From Cohnella sp. WQ 127256 (GTDB taxonomy: Bacteria > Bacillota > Bacilli > Paenibacillales > Paenibacillaceae): a stretch of 64,000 bases of DNA. The translations under genes were made by a program, and so were the position numbers. Below the pieces are notes generated by a model, which saw only the letters and a program-made list of their open reading frames with translations, had not been told where the DNA came from and did not search any database. Shown piece by piece: positions 60,174 through 64,000 of this stretch (position 1 is its first letter; each line of letters begins with the position of its first letter). The DNA is taken from NCBI RefSeq assembly GCF_024519285.1, contig NZ_JAMZCY010000005.1, positions 1 to 64,000 of the forward strand, in the 5' to 3' direction.

Positions 60174-62888
60174 ATGCCCCATAAGTCAGCCGTTGCTGCG
60201 ATGATCATCGTATCGGCTTTAATTCTGATCCTTTTTCCGAGGATACCAACAACGAAACAGATAGCCTTGACGTCGCAAGTGGCTCTAGCCAAACAGGGTG
60301 AACGAGTTGTCGATGCTATTGTACCTATCGCTGTTGAAGGTAAACCAGCACTCGATGTGGATAAATCCCTATTTCCGCCCTTAAAGGTGTCTGCAATCTC
60401 TAAAGACAGAGGCTTCCAGCTACAGTTCGATAAAGAACAGTATGCGAGGCTTGTGGGAACAGTAAGTACCCCAACTCGTGTCATTCATTCTTACGTGCGA
60501 AACGATTACAAAGAGGACGGAACTAGCGACACTTGGACACGTTATGATGCTGTAGTCGTTAACCCTGATACCCGTGATATTAAGGTTTATCCGATGTATG
60601 AATTGAAATCGCTTGAACCCAGCTTCGGCAACAGCAGCTTGTTTACGTTGATTGATGATCGTAATGTGATGTTCATAAGACCGACTTTGGATGTCAAAAT
60701 GATGAGTTATGATTTGGTGCGTTTGGATATTGAGACTGGAAAAATTGCAGTTATTGCTCCTCGAATTTGGGAAGTTGATACGTATAATGGGGATTCTTCT
60801 GACGATTTTATGCTTGGCGCGCACTATTCGAAGCAGACGGATAGTTCATATGGGAAGCTCCTGTTGACCAGCTTTAAGGGACGATTATGGCAAATCGATG
60901 TGGCTAGTGGAGAAGTTCAGACGAATGGGACGAATACGTTCCCCGCATATGGTGATCCGGGTAGCAAGCCGCCCCGTGAGCTCATTTACCCTTCGTCAGA
61001 TTTGACGCGATTCGTCTATCAGCACTGGGGAGCTAATCGCTTTGACATTATTGATCCAACGCTAAATAAGCCGATTCATCAAATCCGCTTTGAGGACACG
61101 GTAGCGTTGATGGATCCTGGAATCGTTTGGAGTCCGAACAGTCAGATGTTTTTTATGGAATACGGCAATCGTGATCAAGCACTTGGTAGCTATACGGATA
61201 ATGGAATGCTTCTGTTTGCCCAAGGAATTCGCTTCTATGACCGAGACGGTCAGGTTCTTCGGACACTTGAGTTGCCGTCAAGCAAGCAGAAGCGGATGAA
61301 TGTGTATGGTTGGGCGGATGAGGGAAAGGTGTGGATCGAGTACTTCCAGGCGGTTAGTGTTGAAGAGGGTGAGCCGCTCAAGAAAGAGGTCTCTTATAAG
61401 TTGTATGATATCCGTACTGGGAAACTGACGGATTATCGCATTACGGATGACTTTAGCAGGCTGCAAAAGATATCTGTCGTAAAGAGACATAAAGGGTACA
61501 GCTTTCGTTCATTACCTTATTTAATGGTAGATACGACCAACCACCTTCTCTGGTTGCCGCCAAGCAACGCAACTGCCATGTGGGATGATGAGCAGCTCTA
61601 CATGCAATTATCGGGTGAGGATAGTAGCTATTTGCATAGCTGGAACCCAGCCAAACGATCATGGGATTGGGTTCACTCTGATCCAGGGGAGAACATTAAT
61701 GGCTTTCATCATTTTACAGTGCCTACTTTAGTTCAGAATCAATGGTTGCTCTATCAACGGTATTCGGATCAAAATATCGATTACGTAACCATGAAAGAGC
61801 GTGTAGAACGAAACGCCGATGGACTGCCGGTGCTTGTTGGAGAAATTGCGAAGCAGAAAGGCCGCCAAGATTGGTGGGAGGATGAACGTAAATTCGATGT
61901 GTTGAATGCAACGACCTTGCGAGCAAGCGGGATATCACGTTACGGAAATTTGAAGGTGAAATCCCAGCCAGGTGAGCTGCGACATATTGAAGATGCGGGG
62001 CCTTATTATTATGGAACATACCGAGTAGAATACACGAATTTGCGAGGCGACAAGAAGCAATTGCAGCCGCTTATCGATGTGACCTTGCGTCAGGATTCTC
62101 CTTCAATTATGCGGAAATATGAGTTTGACGGGTATGATATTTTTCTATTTCTGAAGGACAGCTATCGCTTTAGCAAAGGCTATGATGGCGGGACACGAGA
62201 AATGCTAGCCTACGCGATTACGAAGCAGGGAGAGTCGTTCCCGCTAGAGTTTCAATATATTCATGATGCGAAAGGGTTGCAGCGCTCATTGGTTCTCGAA
62301 TTTAATGATAATGTACCGATTGAACGTGATGGGGCAAATCTCATTGTTCAAACGTTCATGGATCATCGTAACAATAAGCTAATTGTGAGGCCAAGCTTAG
62401 AGAAACGGGCACTGATCGTTGTCGATGCAGGTGATCGATCAGCCGAGTACGAGCAATTGGTGAAGATTACGAGCCGTTATTCGAATAGAATAGAGCAAGC
62501 TTTAGGACTTGAGGAAATCAATTTGCCCGACGGGAAAATGGACTTAAAGCCATTAAGGGCATTGTTCACCGATCAAGCATGGAACAACCCGGGCTTCCAG
62601 CATTTGAAGAAGGATTTTGCCACAAGCAAGCAAAAGGGCAACTCCTCCAGAGCATTCGCATGGGAGCCCGTTGATGCCCAATTTGTCTCTCCGGATACGA
62701 TTCGCTTTACGTTCACACTTAATTTGTGGTATGCCATTGGACTCGCAGCGCATTTAGAGGTGGGGTTAAAGCTGGTGGATGGCAAATGGATGATCTATGA
62801 TTTAGGGTCGCTTGAAACCGAGAAGTTAGAGGGCTTTCCTGGCTATAATGGTCTGATAATACGGGATCCGCTTGAGCTAACAAATTAA
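60174..62888 (+). CDS. Large membrane-anchored protein of unknown function
   Basis: Protein of 904 residues. An N-terminal helix (VAAMIIVSALILILFPRIP) anchors it or serves as signal peptide. Residues 100-700 are rich in beta strands with repeated acidic-turn and Trp/Tyr-ended strands (SRLWQ-like FKGRLWQIDVASGEVQ, GIVWSPNSQMFFMEYGN), suggesting a beta-propeller. The last 110 residues (FTFTLNLWYAIGLAAHLEVG, GKWMIYDLGSLE) look like an NTF2-like fold. GGAGG precedes the ATG. It lies 18 bases upstream of the LURP-one-like gene and is likely co-transcribed. I recognise no named family. Confidence 0.7.
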   Translation: MPHKSAVAAMIIVSALILILFPRIPTTKQIALTSQVALAKQGERVVDAIVPIAVEGKPALDVDKSLFPPLKVSAISKDRGFQLQFDKEQYARLVGTVSTPTRVIHSYVRNDYKEDGTSDTWTRYDAVVVNPDTRDIKVYPMYELKSLEPSFGNSSLFTLIDDRNVMFIRPTLDVKMMSYDLVRLDIETGKIAVIAPRIWEVDTYNGDSSDDFMLGAHYSKQTDSSYGKLLLTSFKGRLWQIDVASGEVQTNGTNTFPAYGDPGSKPPRELIYPSSDLTRFVYQHWGANRFDIIDPTLNKPIHQIRFEDTVALMDPGIVWSPNSQMFFMEYGNRDQALGSYTDNGMLLFAQGIRFYDRDGQVLRTLELPSSKQKRMNVYGWADEGKVWIEYFQAVSVEEGEPLKKEVSYKLYDIRTGKLTDYRITDDFSRLQKISVVKRHKGYSFRSLPYLMVDTTNHLLWLPPSNATAMWDDEQLYMQLSGEDSSYLHSWNPAKRSWDWVHSDPGENINGFHHFTVPTLVQNQWLLYQRYSDQNIDYVTMKERVERNADGLPVLVGEIAKQKGRQDWWEDERKFDVLNATTLRASGISRYGNLKVKSQPGELRHIEDAGPYYYGTYRVEYTNLRGDKKQLQPLIDVTLRQDSPSIMRKYEFDGYDIFLFLKDSYRFSKGYDGGTREMLAYAITKQGESFPLEFQYIHDAKGLQRSLVLEFNDNVPIERDGANLIVQTFMDHRNNKLIVRPSLEKRALIVVDAGDRSAEYEQLVKITSRYSNRIEQALGLEEINLPDGKMDLKPLRALFTDQAWNNPGFQHLKKDFATSKQKGNSSRAFAWEPVDAQFVSPDTIRFTFTLNLWYAIGLAAHLEVGLKLVDGKWMIYDLGSLETEKLEGFPGYNGLIIRDPLELTN

Positions 62889-62906
62889 GAAGAGGAGACG
62901 GTTGAA

Positions 62907-63392
62907 ATGAAAATTTACTTTCGGGACAACTTTTTCAATAGCGGGCGGACGGAAATCCTGAGCGAGAGCAATGAATATGTGGGAGAGGTTGATTTGCGCA
63001 GTTCATTTGGTTCAGCCCTTGATGTCTATGGTGTAGACGGAGGTCACCTGTATGGGGGCAAGTTTCCAATGCTGTCATACAAATGGATTGTGACTGGGCC
63101 AGGCGGGGTGGAATGGGGTCAATTGAGGTACAGAATGTCCTTTTTGTCTAAGCGTTACGAGTATGATAGCTTTACAAGGGGCGTATACGAAATTACCTCC
63201 CCGGCATTCTCACGGGAATATGAGATTCATGATGAGAAGGGGGTTCTTGCAGCCACTTTCCAAAAAGAGAGCGGTTGGTTCGAAGCATCCGCTTATTGCT
63301 TGACTACCTTTTCGGATGATGTAGATAGCTATGAATGGATTTCCGTTGTTCTTGGTATGCACGAGATCCAGAAACGGCATCGTAGCAATTAA
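62907..63392 (+). CDS. LURP-one-related / tubby-like small protein
   Basis: Soluble protein of 161 residues with a beta-barrel-like pattern seen in LURP-one-related (YxjI-type) proteins: MKIYFRDNFFNSGRTEILSE, then WIVTGPGGVEWGQLRYRMSF, YEITSPAFSREYEIHDEKG and the closing hydrophobic helix region YEWISVVLGMHEIQ. These proteins are thought to be membrane- or nucleotide-associated, but function is unknown. AAGAGGAGACGG precedes the ATG. Confidence 0.6.
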   Translation: MKIYFRDNFFNSGRTEILSESNEYVGEVDLRSSFGSALDVYGVDGGHLYGGKFPMLSYKWIVTGPGGVEWGQLRYRMSFLSKRYEYDSFTRGVYEITSPAFSREYEIHDEKGVLAATFQKESGWFEASAYCLTTFSDDVDSYEWISVVLGMHEIQKRHRSN

Positions 63393-63478
63393 TTGGTCAT
63401 AGATCCCTTTCTCAGATCAGAATTAATTTCGCCCATAGGAGTAGCACAAGGGTACCTGAACGGATGTCTTTTGTTCGC

Positions 63479-63515
63479 CCTATAGATTGATAAGGGGAAC
63501 CTCATCATCTATAGG
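63479..63515. repeat. Intergenic inverted repeat
   Basis: Nine-base perfect arms CCTATAGAT / ATCTATAGG with further pairing inside (GAT, AGG/CCT). It lies between the convergent LURP-one-like and kinase genes. There is no T run on either strand, so a terminator role is uncertain. Confidence 0.5.
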
Positions 63516-63572
63516 ACGAAATTTATGATATTACTCGCTACACTTTAGGCTTTGTTTCATATCCCGACCTTG

Positions 63573-64000
63573 TTAATCATCCAGTTGATTTTTCGGAAGC
63601 CTTACTTGGAACAAGGTTTCTGTATGAGGATCGCTACTTAAGTGTACGCTCCCGTGATGAGATTCTACGATCTCTCGGACGATGGACAGTCCGAATCCGA
63701 ATCCATCGCCTCTTCTTCCCCCATCAACACGATAGAACCGTTCAAAGATGCGCTCTTGATCCTCAGGCGCGATTCCTCTGCCTCGATCTTTGACGGAAAT
63801 GTACACTTCATCCTCATCATCCGTTAATCCGATTCCGAGGTAATGCCCATCATTCCCATATCGAATGGCATTGTCCAGCAAGTTGCGGAAGGCTCGTTCG
63901 ATAAGAGCCTCATTCATATCAATTTCCACGTCTTTATCGGGGATGTCCACTTCGATCGTGAAGCCCTGTCCATCCAAAATCAACAGGTAATCCGCAGTAA
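63573..64000 (-). CDS. Sensor histidine kinase, C-terminal part (cut by window edge)
   Basis: The frame stays open through the right edge of the window, so only the last 140 residues are seen. They are an HATPase domain: N box RNLLDNAIRYG, G1 VKDRGRGIAPEDQERIFERF and G2 DGFGFGLSIVREIVESHHG. The F box (FERFYR) and spacing fit EnvZ/OmpR-class kinases. Its response regulator would be to the right. Confidence 0.88.
   Translation of the reverse strand, partial: TADYLLILDGQGFTIEVDIPDKDVEIDMNEALIERAFRNLLDNAIRYGNDGHYLGIGLTDDEDEVYISVKDRGRGIAPEDQERIFERFYRVDGGRRGDGFGFGLSIVREIVESHHGSVHLSSDPHTETLFQVRLPKNQLDD

Overview
The window reads as chromosomal DNA of a spore-forming Firmicute of the Paenibacillus/Cohnella type. 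The support is an rRNA operon followed by a long tRNA cluster with encoded CCA ends, strong AAGGAGG-type ribosome binding sites, a small acid-soluble spore protein gene (sspI), a PdaA-type cortex deacetylase with a sigma-G-like promoter, a lia/psp envelope-stress operon, yhbDEF bactofilin genes, and several YesMN/AraC-controlled sugar ABC transporters typical of that group. The genus is an inference.

Layout: 1-1990 holds the 3' end of a 23S rRNA gene, a 5S gene and 15 tRNA genes, closed by a terminator. 1990-2390 is gene-poor and decayed. 2.4-24.6 kb is a glycan-utilisation region. It holds a LacI regulator with two matching operators, a Gfo/Idh/MocA oxidoreductase, a sugar ABC importer, a GH20-type hexosaminidase and a 1459-residue secreted multidomain protein. 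It continues with three AraC regulators, a PIG-L deacetylase paired with a divergent NagB-like protein, a GH38 alpha-mannosidase and a GH78 alpha-L-rhamnosidase. 24.7-31.2 kb carries a MEKHLA protein, an NlpC/P60 hydrolase and a hybrid lia/psp operon (two PspA paralogues, PspC, LiaF, LiaS, LiaR). 31.3-42.1 kb has zwf, then a second sugar system: AraC regulator, YesM/YesN two-component pair, ABC importer and an intracellular GH63-like hydrolase.

42.2-50.7 kb is mostly core: yhbDEF, a DHA2 drug exporter, prfC, a solitary phnM-like gene, sspI, ktrC/ktrA and a SpoU rRNA methylase. 50.8-54.5 kb looks accessory: an AT-rich MORN-repeat lipoprotein, a decayed MFS fragment, a His-rich lipoprotein and a sirohaem-reductase-like protein missing half of its usual cysteine ligands. 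54.5-64 kb has a threonine-aldolase-like enzyme, a lipoprotein, an OmpR-type regulator with an MFS exporter, pdaA, a large uncharacterised surface protein, a LURP-one-like protein and the C-terminal part of a histidine kinase cut by the right edge.

The first region appears to form one scavenging pathway. Secreted, carbohydrate-binding enzymes would trim a complex glycan containing N-acetylhexosamine, mannose and rhamnose. The oligosaccharides would be imported by the ABC transporter and finished inside the cell by GH20, GH38, GH78, the oxidoreductase and the deacetylase/NagB-like pair. The most unusual items are the secreted protein, which has an unassigned central domain and one carbohydrate-binding module inserted inside an Ig-like repeat, the NagB-like protein with an altered catalytic relay and phosphate loop, and a small transposon-derived element that supplies the last codons of an AraC gene. 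No CRISPR array, prophage or intact transposase gene was seen.
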